DNA from: Thermoprotei archaeon
GTDB lineage: Archaea; Thermoproteota; Thermoprotei_A; Sulfolobales; WANQ01
Direction: 5' to 3'
NCBI GenBank assembly: GCA_027038805.1
Contig: JALWGO010000163.1
Location: 1 to 11,148 of the forward strand
Length of the DNA stretch: 11,148 nucleotides
The notes under the pieces were generated by a model. The model saw nothing but the letters and a program-made list of their open reading frames with translations. It did no database searches and had not been told where the DNA came from. Both the position numbers and the translations under genes were made by a program. Of this stretch, positions 6,211-11,148 are shown one piece after another (the first letter of the stretch is position 1; the number at the start of each line of letters is the position of its first letter).

Positions 6211-6486
6211 ATGTTAGAGTATCCTTTATCTATATTAGAATTAGTGATATATATTACGGCTATAACAATAATTATTATAGGCTTAGTGAAGAGAAAACAC
6301 TATATGATTTTATGGTCTTTTGCATTAGTTTTGGTAAATGTTATACTCTATGCTGAAACCTATGCTACTCCTACATATGTATCACTTACATTGCTATTAC
6401 TTGGTTCCATTTCCCTTCTGACAATTGTATTCACTGGCTTAGTCACATATATAGTAGATCGTAGTGCAGCAAAGATTAGATCCTAG
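6211..6486 (+). CDS. Small membrane protein with three predicted helices, unknown function
   Basis: Not recognised. From ATG 6211 the product has 91 residues, with hydrophobic segments at about 8-26, 32-48 and 56-82 and a short basic loop (KRKH, 28-31). The tail DRSAAKIRS is charged and probably cytoplasmic. The same frame is open back to a TTG at 6115, but that start has no ribosome site and would add a polar 32-residue stretch that crosses an inverted repeat. By contrast a TATA-like CTTTTTAA at 6187-6194 lies about 20 bp before 6211, which fits a leaderless transcript. The gene overlaps the convergent upp gene by 4 bp at the stop codons. It is too short to be a transporter alone; no partner is evident. 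Confidence 0.6.
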   Translation: MLEYPLSILELVIYITAITIIIIGLVKRKHYMILWSFALVLVNVILYAETYATPTYVSLTLLLLGSISLLTIVFTGLVTYIVDRSAAKIRS

Positions 6487-7148
6487 TTTCCAAAAACTCT
6501 ATCCCCTGCATCACCTAGGCCTGGCACTATGTATCCCTTATCATTGAGTTCGCTATCTATGGCAAGTAAGTAGAATTCAACATTGTTTGCTTTACTTGAT
6601 ATACGATCTAGTGCGTATGGTGTAGCTATCACTCCTACAACGATTATTTTCAAAGGATTATATACTAGTATCTCATCAAGCACTCTTGAGATAGTAGAGC
6701 CCGTTGCTATCATAGGATCAACTATTACGACTATAGATCTTTCATCTATTCTCGGCAATTTAACATAGCTTAACTCTACGTCAAAATATAATCCTTTTTC
6801 ATCTCTTTTGATTGTCTCCTCTAAACGCCTTGCAACAACAAGACCCATTCTAGCTTCGGGGTAAGCTCTAAGAATACCCCATGCTAGAGGTATAGAGGCT
6901 CTAAGTATAGGTATTATAACCAATTTATCCTTATCTTTAATGAAGACGGTTTTTGTTTCAACATTAAGAGGTGTTATCACGTTTTTTTCAACTGTCGGTA
7001 ATGATCTACTCATTTCAACTCCTACTAGAAATCCTAATTCTTCAAGAATGCTTCTGAAAACGGGATAAGGTGTATTTTTATCTCTTAAAACTGCAAGTTT
7101 CTCACTAATATAAGGATTCTCTATTACATGAATACTCCTTTTATCCAC
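6483..7148 (-). CDS. upp: Uracil phosphoribosyltransferase
   Basis: This enzyme makes UMP from uracil and PRPP in pyrimidine salvage. At 221 residues it is full length for the archaeal type. Visible family features are PILRASIPL (80-88), the PRPP-binding loop VDPMIATGSTI (143-153) and the C-terminal uracil site GYIVPGLGDAGDRVFG (205-220). Crenarchaeal family members are known to be controlled by GTP and CTP; whether this one is cannot be read here. The start is GTG 7146-7148, with GGGTG (7153-7157) 4 nt upstream. A TATA-like block at 7181-7195 suggests its own promoter although the HD gene lies 71 bp upstream on the same strand. Pairing with a possible nucleotidase is sensible for nucleotide recycling. 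Confidence 0.95.
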   Translation of the reverse strand: MDKRSIHVIENPYISEKLAVLRDKNTPYPVFRSILEELGFLVGVEMSRSLPTVEKNVITPLNVETKTVFIKDKDKLVIIPILRASIPLAWGILRAYPEARMGLVVARRLEETIKRDEKGLYFDVELSYVKLPRIDERSIVVIVDPMIATGSTISRVLDEILVYNPLKIIVVGVIATPYALDRISSKANNVEFYLLAIDSELNDKGYIVPGLGDAGDRVFGN

Positions 7149-7180
7149 GCAACACCCGCACTAGTGTTTGAGAAGTCTTA

Positions 7181-7195
7181 TTATTTAAATATTAA
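7181..7195 (-). promoter_or_regulatory. Probable upp TATA element
   Basis: Read on the minus strand the block is TTAATATTTAAATAA, centred about 26 bp before a predicted start of transcription near 7161. This would give a leader of about 13 nt that carries the GGGTG ribosome site of upp. The block lies in the 71-bp gap after the HD-domain gene. Confidence 0.45.
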
Positions 7196-7219
7196 TCTCG
7201 TTTTTTAATGACTATTATG

Positions 7220-7783
7220 TTATATACTATTTAATATATTCATAACTATTTCTTCTGCTTCTGGAATTTTTTCTCTTACTAACTTCAATGCTTTTTCTCT
7301 AGTGTTATCAAGTATGCGTTTTACATTCTTATAACCAAGGTTATAATATCTTGATGCTTGGACAGCTGTAGCAACTAAATCCGATAGCTTAACAATTAGG
7401 GCTTCAAGACTTATTCCTTTAATGTATTCGCTATGTATTTTAATGATATAATCCATTCTTATAAATTCGCTAAGAGATTGTAATTCAGCCTCTTCTTTTA
7501 ATTTACCAATATATCTTTGTGTATATTTTATTATATCACCTACAAAAGCCTCTGGGAGATCATGTAGTAGGGCCATAGCTAGGACCTTTCCTAAGTCTAT
7601 TTCTATTCCTTTCTTTCGTAAATCTAATGTTATTACCAGTGATGTTAGGGCAACCTCGTATGAATGCTGTGCTACATCTTCAGCAAAAGCTTTAGGTACA
7701 CCTTCTATTACCCATCCTTGCCTAGGCATATTTTTTAATGAATTTATAGCCTTGTATAAGTCTTTAAGATTCTCCTTACTCAT
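7220..7783 (-). CDS. HD-domain phosphohydrolase, YfbR/HDDC2-like nucleotidase candidate
   Basis: An all-helical 187-residue protein with the metal ligands of the HD superfamily, numbered from the ATG at 7783: His40 (EDVAQHSYEVA), His74-Asp75 (ALLHDLPEAFVGDI, which also has Glu78 and Asp83) and Asp135 (VKLSDLVATA). The N-terminal MPRQGWV followed by AEDVAQHS resembles the R.GW...... E.VA.HS pattern of YfbR/HDDC2-type 5'-deoxyribonucleotidases, so release of phosphate from (deoxy)nucleoside monophosphates is the best guess. The ATG at 7783 is preferred over the one at 7789, because AAGGT (7791-7795) lies 7 nt before the former and 1 nt before the latter. It sits upstream of upp and is divergent from the TsaC gene. 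The substrate is inferred from similarity only. Confidence 0.8.
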   Translation of the reverse strand: MSKENLKDLYKAINSLKNMPRQGWVIEGVPKAFAEDVAQHSYEVALTSLVITLDLRKKGIEIDLGKVLAMALLHDLPEAFVGDIIKYTQRYIGKLKEEAELQSLSEFIRMDYIIKIHSEYIKGISLEALIVKLSDLVATAVQASRYYNLGYKNVKRILDNTREKALKLVREKIPEAEEIVMNILNSI

Positions 7784-7826
7784 TTCCATTACCTTGATTC
7801 ACTCTAGTTAAATTATTACTAGCTTG

Positions 7827-7837
7827 CTTAAAAATGG
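7827..7837. promoter_or_regulatory. Bidirectional TATA-like element between HD and TsaC genes
   Basis: CTTAAAAATGG is the only clear TATA-like block in the middle of the divergent gap. Its centre, about 7832, lies 26 bp from a predicted plus-strand start near 7858 and 26 bp from a minus-strand start near 7806. Both would give short leaders that keep the GAGGAG and AAGGT ribosome sites. The symmetry suggests one element used both ways, but this is inferred from spacing. Confidence 0.4.
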
Positions 7838-7873
7838 TTAATGTAGCCATATTATAATATGAGGAGATATTTC

Positions 7874-8521
7874 ATGGTGAAAGTACTTAGGGTGTCGCCA
7901 GATAATCCTCAAAAAGATGTAATCGAATATGTAGTAGATGTGTTGAGGGCTGGTAGAATAGCCGTCTATCCTACCGATACTGTTTATGGCGTTGGTGGGG
8001 ATCCCTTTAACGAAGATGTCGTAGAGAGAATATTCTTAATAAAGAGGCGAAGTGATAAACCATTACCACTACTTATCTCATCAATTAAATATGTAATGGA
8101 GATCGCACATGTTTCAGAAATTGCTCTTCGATTAATGGAGAATTTCTGGCCAGGTCCTCTTACATTGATACTTCCCGTAAAGAGGAAATTCCCGTTTAAG
8201 ATAACTTTTGGCACGGGGAAAATAGGAGTACGCATGCCTAATCATAAAATACCATTATTATTAGCTAGAGGATTGGGGGGAGCCATAATAGGTACAAGCG
8301 CTAATATTTCAGGCCATCCTGCACCACGTAGTGCTGAGGAAGCATTAAGGGAACTAGACGATCTCGTAGACGTAATACTTGATGCAGGGCCTACACCTGG
8401 CGGTATTCCTTCTACCGTAGTTGAGGTGACAAATGGGAAAATAAGGATATTACGTGAGGGCCCTATAACACTAAAAGATTTACTGAGAGTAATACGAAAG
8501 CATTCTTTGAATTCAAAATAA
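7874..8521 (+). CDS. L-threonylcarbamoyladenylate synthase, Sua5/YciO/YrdC (TsaC) family
   Basis: The enzyme makes threonylcarbamoyl-AMP from threonine, bicarbonate and ATP, the first step of t6A formation on ANN-decoding tRNAs; the KEOPS complex then transfers the group. The YrdC fold is complete: PTDTVYGVGGD (33-43), KRRSDKPLPLLI (57-68), WPGPLT (92-97), VRMPNH (119-124), GTSANISG (140-147) and PSTVVEV (179-185). At 215 residues it is the short TsaC form without the extra Sua5 C-terminal domain. ATG 7874 is the start because GAGGAG (7861-7866) lies 7 nt upstream; an in-frame ATG at 7859 overlaps that ribosome site. The gene is divergent from the HD gene and converges on the cupin. No KEOPS gene is nearby. 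A YciO-like side role cannot be excluded. Confidence 0.9.
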   Translation: MVKVLRVSPDNPQKDVIEYVVDVLRAGRIAVYPTDTVYGVGGDPFNEDVVERIFLIKRRSDKPLPLLISSIKYVMEIAHVSEIALRLMENFWPGPLTLILPVKRKFPFKITFGTGKIGVRMPNHKIPLLLARGLGGAIIGTSANISGHPAPRSAEEALRELDDLVDVILDAGPTPGGIPSTVVEVTNGKIRILREGPITLKDLLRVIRKHSLNSK

Positions 8522-8531
8522 TATTAATCTA

Positions 8532-8885
8532 CTAACTTGTTCTAGGCTTTAAGGGTATTACGCAAATGAATTTCAAATAAGTTCCACTTGTATTCCAGTA
8601 CTCATGTACTATGTCCGGTGGTATAAAGACAACATAACCTGGTTTAACAACATAACTATTACCACCTATACGTATGCGTCCTTCTCCCTCTAACACAAAA
8701 ATTTCATGTTCCCACGGATGCCTATGTGCCGGGATATGACCTCCAGGCTCTAATTCAAATAATCTCATTGCAAAATTCGGTGCTCCATCCTTTTCAGTTA
8801 TTAACCACCTTATCCATGTGCCTTCAGCGTTCTCTACCCTTTCTCTATCTATTTGCGCGTAGTATACTACTTTCTCTTTGACCAT
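8532..8885 (-). CDS. Small single-domain cupin protein
   Basis: This 117-residue protein is one beta-barrel cupin. Motif 1 is GGHIPAHRHPWEHEIFVLEGEG (48-69), giving ligands His54, His56 and Glu61. Motif 2 is in PGYVVFIPPDIVHEYWN (82-98), with His94. All four metal ligands are present, so a bound metal such as Fe, Mn, Ni or Zn is expected. Small cupins include isomerases, dioxygenases and sugar- or effector-binding proteins, and nothing here picks one. GGGGT upstream of the ATG is a good ribosome site. It follows the winged-helix-like gene on the same strand after 109 bp, and converges with the TsaC gene (10-bp gap). An effector or regulator link with the winged-helix-like protein is possible but unproven. 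Confidence 0.85.
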   Translation of the reverse strand: MVKEKVVYYAQIDRERVENAEGTWIRWLITEKDGAPNFAMRLFELEPGGHIPAHRHPWEHEIFVLEGEGRIRIGGNSYVVKPGYVVFIPPDIVHEYWNTSGTYLKFICVIPLKPRTS

Positions 8886-8932
8886 ACTTAACCCCTAGAT
8901 TATTTTAGTATACAAAGTTAAAATATAATACC

Positions 8933-8962
8933 GATTATAATCTTTTATAAATTATTAATTTA
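8933..8962. repeat. Two adjacent AT-rich palindromes between winged-helix-like and cupin genes
   Basis: GATTATAATC (8933-8942) is a perfect 10-nt palindrome. TAAATTATTAATTTA (8948-8962) is a perfect 15-nt palindrome about a central T. They lie just upstream, on the minus strand, of the likely cupin TATA region (about 8917-8927). They may be regulator sites, or simply AT-rich chance and part of the 3' end of the winged-helix-like gene. Confidence 0.35.
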
Positions 8963-8994
8963 GAAAATAGTGCTTTATTTTATGTTTTCGCTTT

Positions 8995-9264
8995 TCACTC
9001 TATACCAAGTATACGGTAACGACCGTCAGGCAGTGATAGGACTCTGCCTTGCTCTACAAGTATAGATAGAGCCCTCCTTATCTTATCCTCGCTTGCGATA
9101 CCCGATAATATCTCGTGAAGTTCCTTAAGGTTCCGTGGTTTTTCTTTTAGCAACTCGATTAAAATATTTTTTAACTCCTCTTCGTTAGGGGCCATCATTA
9201 CTACGACGTCAGGGTCCTCATATACGACTCTTAGTCTTACCTTACTGTTTAATTCCTCGCTCAT
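8995..9264 (-). CDS. Small winged-helix-like protein, unknown function
   Basis: An 89-residue protein. Residues 1-27 are a charged lead-in and a strand pair (VRLRVVYEDPDVVVMMAP). From about 28 the pattern is winged-helix-like: helix ELKNILIELLKEK, turn PRNLKELHEILSG, recognition-helix candidate SEDKIRRALSILVEQG (58-73), then a two-strand wing RVLSLPDGRYRILGI (74-88). DNA binding is therefore likely, but a target cannot be named and the fold call comes from the pattern only. There is no ribosome site close to the ATG (a GGGG lies about 11 nt upstream). A TATA-like block about 28 bp upstream fits a leaderless transcript. It lies upstream of the cupin gene on the same strand, and a long empty gap lies behind it. 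Confidence 0.65.
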   Translation of the reverse strand: MSEELNSKVRLRVVYEDPDVVVMMAPNEEELKNILIELLKEKPRNLKELHEILSGIASEDKIRRALSILVEQGRVLSLPDGRYRILGIE

Positions 9265-9287
9265 ATTTTGCTAACCCCTGCTTAGGA

Positions 9288-9297
9288 GTTTTTAAGC
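9288..9297 (-). promoter_or_regulatory. Probable TATA element of the winged-helix-like gene
   Basis: Read on the minus strand this is GCTTAAAAAC, centred about 28 bp before the ATG at 9264. The spacing would start transcription within a few bases of the start codon, in line with the poor ribosome site there. Confidence 0.45.
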
Positions 9298-9545
9298 CCT
9301 TACAGATAAGTGTTGCGGATAAAAATTTAAATGTATAATAATTAGAATGGTGATACTATCCTAAGACTATCAATAACGCTATCCAAAAAGAAAAGCTTGA
9401 ATACAACAACACATTATAACAACATAGCATACAGCTTCTTAACAATAAGTATTTGCAAAGACTTGCTAATAAATAAACTAGAGAAGCAACTTAAAAACAC
9501 ATGTTTATTATAGTTTAGAAAAAATAGCATAAATAGATCACAGTG

Positions 9546-9575
9546 AACTAAAAAGTAATCATAGATTATTTAGTT
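9546..9575 (+). other. Twelve-base-pair bulged hairpin in the long gap
   Basis: AACTAAA (9546-9552) pairs with TTTAGTT (9569-9575), and TAATC (9556-9560) pairs with GATTA (9564-9568) across a 3-nt ATA loop. A 3-nt AAG bulge (9553-9555) separates the two stems. The pairing is perfect but mostly A-T, so stability at high temperature would be low unless protein-bound. Confidence 0.4.
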
Positions 9576-9590
9576 ATCAAGGTATTTCGC

Positions 9591-9603
9591 GGCCTACTAG
9601 GCC
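9591..9603. repeat. Perfect 13-nt GC-rich palindrome in AT-rich gap
   Basis: GGCCTA, a central C, and TAGGCC form a perfect inverted repeat. It stands out from its AT-rich surroundings and lies 16 bp after the bulged hairpin. It is suited to a dimeric regulator site about 130 bp before the Cys/His-rich gene; the 1-nt centre is too tight for an RNA hairpin. Confidence 0.45.
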
Positions 9604-9691
9604 TTAATGACTAAAATAGCATTAAAATGTTAAAATATTATAGGGTATGTGTATGGCGAAGAACTAGATTCCCATCAATAACTCAATATGA

Positions 9692-9701
9692 AGAATATAT
9701 A
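9692..9701 (+). promoter_or_regulatory. Probable TATA element of the Cys/His-rich gene
   Basis: AGAATATATA is centred about 26 bp before 9722-9724, where transcription would start just at or before the GGTGAT ribosome site (9721-9726) of the next gene. Confidence 0.4.
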
Positions 9702-9730
9702 GTACCCCATATTTTCCATGGGTGATAGCT

Positions 9731-10090
9731 ATGGAGTTACACGAGGTAATATCAAGGATCCTAAAGACTGGTGAATGTCATCCCGTCGGCTCGAAAAGAC
9801 TTGTTACATATGTAAAAGAATTCGCGAGGAAAAATCCCCGAGAAATTATTAACGAGTTACCCGAATGGAGTAAGTGGCTGATTTTTGTAAAGAACCTTGT
9901 AGTACCAGTGATAAAGGAGTTAGAAAGAATGGATTGCTGTCACACAGTAGCAATGGTCATTGGTGCTATAATATACGAGTATCCGGAAATAGAGGAACTA
10001 ATAGATAAGTGGATAAGCGATAAGTGCGCGAAGGAAAACCATCGCTATTGTTGCAGGGAGCTCCGAGAATACTTTAAAAATAAAAAATAG
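9731..10090 (+). CDS. Cys/His-rich small protein, unknown function
   Basis: Not recognised. ATG 9731 is used because GGTG (9721-9724) lies 6 nt upstream; the in-frame GTG at 9722 overlaps that site. The 119-residue product is mainly helical and basic. It contains six cysteines (16, 69, 70, 99, 107, 108) with nearby histidines, in ECHP (15-18), DCCH (68-71), KC (98-99) and HRYCC (104-108). Most cytoplasmic proteins of hyperthermophiles are poor in cysteine, so paired CC sites argue for metal binding, an Fe-S centre, or structural disulfides. There is no membrane segment or signal peptide. It stands alone between a long empty gap and the HTH/coiled-coil gene, with T-rich DNA after its stop (10110-10114, 10119-10123) that could end the transcript. 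Confidence 0.65.
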   Translation: MELHEVISRILKTGECHPVGSKRLVTYVKEFARKNPREIINELPEWSKWLIFVKNLVVPVIKELERMDCCHTVAMVIGAIIYEYPEIEELIDKWISDKCAKENHRYCCRELREYFKNKK

Positions 10091-10098
10091 AGAGCCCC

Positions 10099-10137
10099 GT
10101 ACACCTATTCTTTTAAGCTTTTTATATCAGCGTGTAC
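10099..10137. promoter_or_regulatory. TATA-like element flanked by a GTACAC/GTGTAC inverted repeat
   Basis: GTACAC (10099-10104) and GTGTAC (10132-10137) are exact reverse complements. They enclose CTTTTTATATC (10119-10129), a TATA-like block upstream of the HTH/coiled-coil gene. A second AT block, TTATATATAG (10141-10150), is nearer the ATG at 10180 and may be the actual promoter. The layout could mark an operator, perhaps for self-control, but 6-bp arms are short. Confidence 0.3.
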
Positions 10138-10179
10138 TAATTATATATAGTAGTTGAAATACAATGTGAGGATGATATA

Positions 10180-10914
10180 ATGAGTGTGCAAATAGATAAA
10201 ATAGAAATAGATTTAACACATGTACCCGTAAGGCCAACAAGTAGGAAAGAGATCCAGCAACTAGAGACGGCTCTAATTATAGGAACTCTCTATAGGCCCG
10301 AAGTAGTTGAGCTTATCCGCGACCCTCTAGAGCGCGCAACATGGGTGGATAGCCTAGCGGTTGCCGCAGCAGCACTTGCACGAGAGAAAGCTGGGTACAC
10401 TATACCCCAGATAGCAGAAGAAGTTGGGAGAAGCGAGGCTATGATAAGAGCACACTTACAAGGGAAAACCAAGGCTGGTAGGCTTGTAAAAGAGACATAT
10501 GAACTTCTCGTGAGAGGACAATTAAAGCTTGTAGTACCATTTACTGGTGTTAACTTAACATTAGAGGAATACGAGAGATTGAAGAATGCAGAAGAAGAAC
10601 TTAGAAAACTGAGAGAGAAGATAAAGGATCTACAAAAGGAGAATGAGGAACTCAAAAAGAAACTAAAAGAGACAGTTACCACCGAGGAGATACAGGAAAG
10701 AATAAAGGAATTCGAAGAAACATTAAAGGAATTAGAGAAAGAGAACAGCGAGCTCAGAAGGAAGCTAAAAGAATGTGAGGAGAAGGTATCAAAAACCAAC
10801 GAATTAGAAAAGAAGGCATCAGAGCTAGAGGAGAAAGTAAAAAAGCTGGAAGAAGAATTACTAAATAAAGATAACATAGTAAAGCAGATAAAAATACTAC
10901 TTGGCTGCCAGTAG
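10180..10914 (+). CDS. HTH and long coiled-coil protein, probable crenarchaeal DNA-binding regulator
   Basis: A 244-residue protein in two parts. Residues about 20-120 form a helical domain containing a helix-turn-helix, YTIPQIAEEVGRSEAMIRAHL (73-93), followed by QGKTKAGRLVKETYELLVRGQL. Residues about 127-238 are almost entirely Lys, Glu and Leu in heptad order, a long coiled coil with one break near 165-170 (TVTTEE), ending in LLGCQ. I recall similar HTH-plus-coil proteins as conserved predicted regulators in crenarchaea, but no specific target is known to me. The coil likely makes a dimer or holds a partner; a chromosome-organising role is an alternative. GAGGATGAT (10168-10176) is a strong ribosome site before the ATG. 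Possible operators lie on both sides of the gene. Confidence 0.75.
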   Translation: MSVQIDKIEIDLTHVPVRPTSRKEIQQLETALIIGTLYRPEVVELIRDPLERATWVDSLAVAAAALAREKAGYTIPQIAEEVGRSEAMIRAHLQGKTKAGRLVKETYELLVRGQLKLVVPFTGVNLTLEEYERLKNAEEELRKLREKIKDLQKENEELKKKLKETVTTEEIQERIKEFEETLKELEKENSELRRKLKECEEKVSKTNELEKKASELEEKVKKLEEELLNKDNIVKQIKILLGCQ

Positions 10915-10925
10915 GATTAATCATA

Positions 10926-10948
10926 AAAATATAAACAGTTTATATTTT
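10926..10948. repeat. Perfect 23-nt palindrome downstream of the HTH/coiled-coil gene
   Basis: AAAATATAAAC (10926-10936), a central A (10937) and GTTTATATTTT (10938-10948) give 11-bp arms with no mismatch. It lies 11 bp after the HTH/coiled-coil stop and about 30 bp before the TATA-like block of the next gene. A 1-nt centre does not suit an RNA terminator hairpin well, so a site for a dimeric DNA-binding protein is more likely. Confidence 0.55.
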
Positions 10949-10975
10949 ACTTAATGCTTTGCCTTGGGAGATAGC

Positions 10976-10985
10976 CTTTTTATCC
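10976..10985 (+). promoter_or_regulatory. Probable TATA element of the four-cysteine gene
   Basis: CTTTTTATCC is centred near 10981, which would start transcription near 11007 and leave a leader of about 18 nt with the GGAG site (11014-11017). Confidence 0.45.
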
Positions 10986-11024
10986 ATTTAAGCATGCATA
11001 GAATAGTTACTGTGGAGAGCGTTT

Positions 11025-11148
11025 ATGCCTTGCCCATATTATCAAAACGGGGTTTGCACCTCACCTAAAATACCAAGACCCACGTCAGCTGTAGTAAACC
11101 CGAGCAGATGTCTAAGTAATAGCGAGTATAAGACATGTAAGTATTATG
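11025..11148 (+). CDS. Four-cysteine protein, N-terminal 41 residues (partial at window edge)
   Basis: The frame opens at ATG 11025, with GGAG (11014-11017) 7 nt upstream and a TATA-like block about 45 bp upstream, and runs off the window end without a stop. The visible 41 residues hold Cys3, Cys11, Cys29 and Cys38 in the pattern CPYYxxGxC ... RCLSNSEYKTCKYY. Four regularly placed cysteines with aromatic neighbours suggest a Zn or Fe-S site near the N-terminus. I have the impression of similar short crenarchaeal proteins but cannot name the family, and no function is claimed. Confidence 0.6.
   Translation, partial: MPCPYYQNGVCTSPKIPRPTSAVVNPSRCLSNSEYKTCKYY

Larger units (their letters stand above)
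9265..9721. other. 457-bp AT-rich gap without a convincing gene
   Basis: I see no protein gene here. The longest open stretch (9346-9510, +) has no ordinary start codon and encodes a low-complexity sequence rich in Lys, Asn, Thr and Ile. AAAAATTTAAATG at 9321-9333 looks like a TATA block, followed by GGTGAT at 9349-9354, but nothing credible is encoded after it. The gap also holds two inverted repeats, listed separately. It is too AT-rich for a hyperthermophile structural RNA such as SRP or RNase P RNA, apart from a short G+C patch near 9587-9604. It may be the remains of a lost gene or a control region. Confidence 0.5.

Noticed and set aside
9346..9513. Open plus-strand stretch of 55 codons before a TAG, after a GGTGAT site
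   Set aside because: No ATG, GTG or early TTG start follows the site, and the product is Lys/Asn/Thr/Ile-rich low-complexity sequence typical of translated AT-rich non-coding DNA.
9546..9603. Candidate structural RNA gene (SRP, RNase P or tRNA)
   Set aside because: The region is AT-rich and lacks the G+C-rich stems expected of hyperthermophile structural RNAs; no cloverleaf could be drawn.
10290..10877. 195-codon open frame on the minus strand
   Set aside because: It is the antisense of the Lys/Glu-rich coiled coil, which always reads as Ser/Phe-rich open sequence.
1..11148. CRISPR array, insertion sequence, integrase or toxin-antitoxin pair
   Set aside because: No regularly spaced repeats, terminal inverted repeats, transposase or integrase motifs, or typical toxin-antitoxin gene pair were seen on either strand.

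Overview
This AT-rich, gene-dense window looks like chromosome from a hyperthermophilic crenarchaeon, most plausibly a Desulfurococcales member such as Staphylothermus or a relative. That placement is inferred, not searched. It rests on the archaeal signal set (TATA-like elements about 22-28 bp before starts, GGTG/GGAG ribosome sites, frequent TTG and GTG starts, some leaderless-looking genes), on archaeal-type proteins (TsaC-like Sua5/YrdC protein, archaeal-type uracil phosphoribosyltransferase, DUF364 protein, crenarchaeal-style HTH/coiled-coil protein) and on the low G+C content. No tRNA, rRNA, CRISPR array, transposon or phage gene was recognised.

Layout. Positions 1-356 hold the 5' part of a sugar-isomerase-like gene on the minus strand. 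Positions 432-2623 form a molybdenum-cofactor group: an XdhC/CoxI-type maturation factor (+), converging on a minus-strand pair encoding a DUF364 putative heavy-metal-chelation protein and a MocA-like cytidylyltransferase. Positions 2711-4093 encode a membrane-anchored CPHC thioredoxin-fold protein followed by an EamA-family transporter whose reading frame has no ordinary start codon. Positions 4265-4642 encode a very small HExxH membrane protein. It overlaps tail-to-tail with a divergent glutaredoxin/PDO-like gene (4632-5291, -), which is divergent from a 5-formyltetrahydrofolate cyclo-ligase-family gene (5349-6104, +). A three-helix membrane protein (6211-6486) converges on upp (6483-7148, -), with an HD-domain phosphohydrolase upstream of it (7220-7783, -). 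A TsaC-type gene (7874-8521, +) is divergent from the HD gene. A cupin (8532-8885, -) and a small winged-helix-like protein (8995-9264, -) follow.

The right-hand part is looser. A 457-bp AT-rich gap (9265-9721) has no convincing gene but carries two inverted repeats. It is followed by a Cys/His-rich orphan protein (9731-10090), an HTH plus long coiled-coil protein (10180-10914), a perfect 23-nt palindrome (10926-10948) and the start of a four-cysteine protein cut off by the window edge (11025-11148).

Functional links. The XdhC, MocA and DUF364 genes together suggest molybdopterin-cytosine-dinucleotide enzyme maturation, although no hydroxylase subunit is in view. The HD hydrolase and upp suggest nucleotide salvage or pool control. 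Two thioredoxin-fold proteins, one membrane-anchored and one with an altered Cys motif, point to thiol-redox work. The most notable oddities are the transporter start (an ATT codon or a one-base slip in an A run), the truncated M50-like HExxH protein, the redox protein with CxxxC in place of CxxC, and the palindrome beside the HTH/coiled-coil gene. I see no strong evidence for a complete new defence or mobile system.
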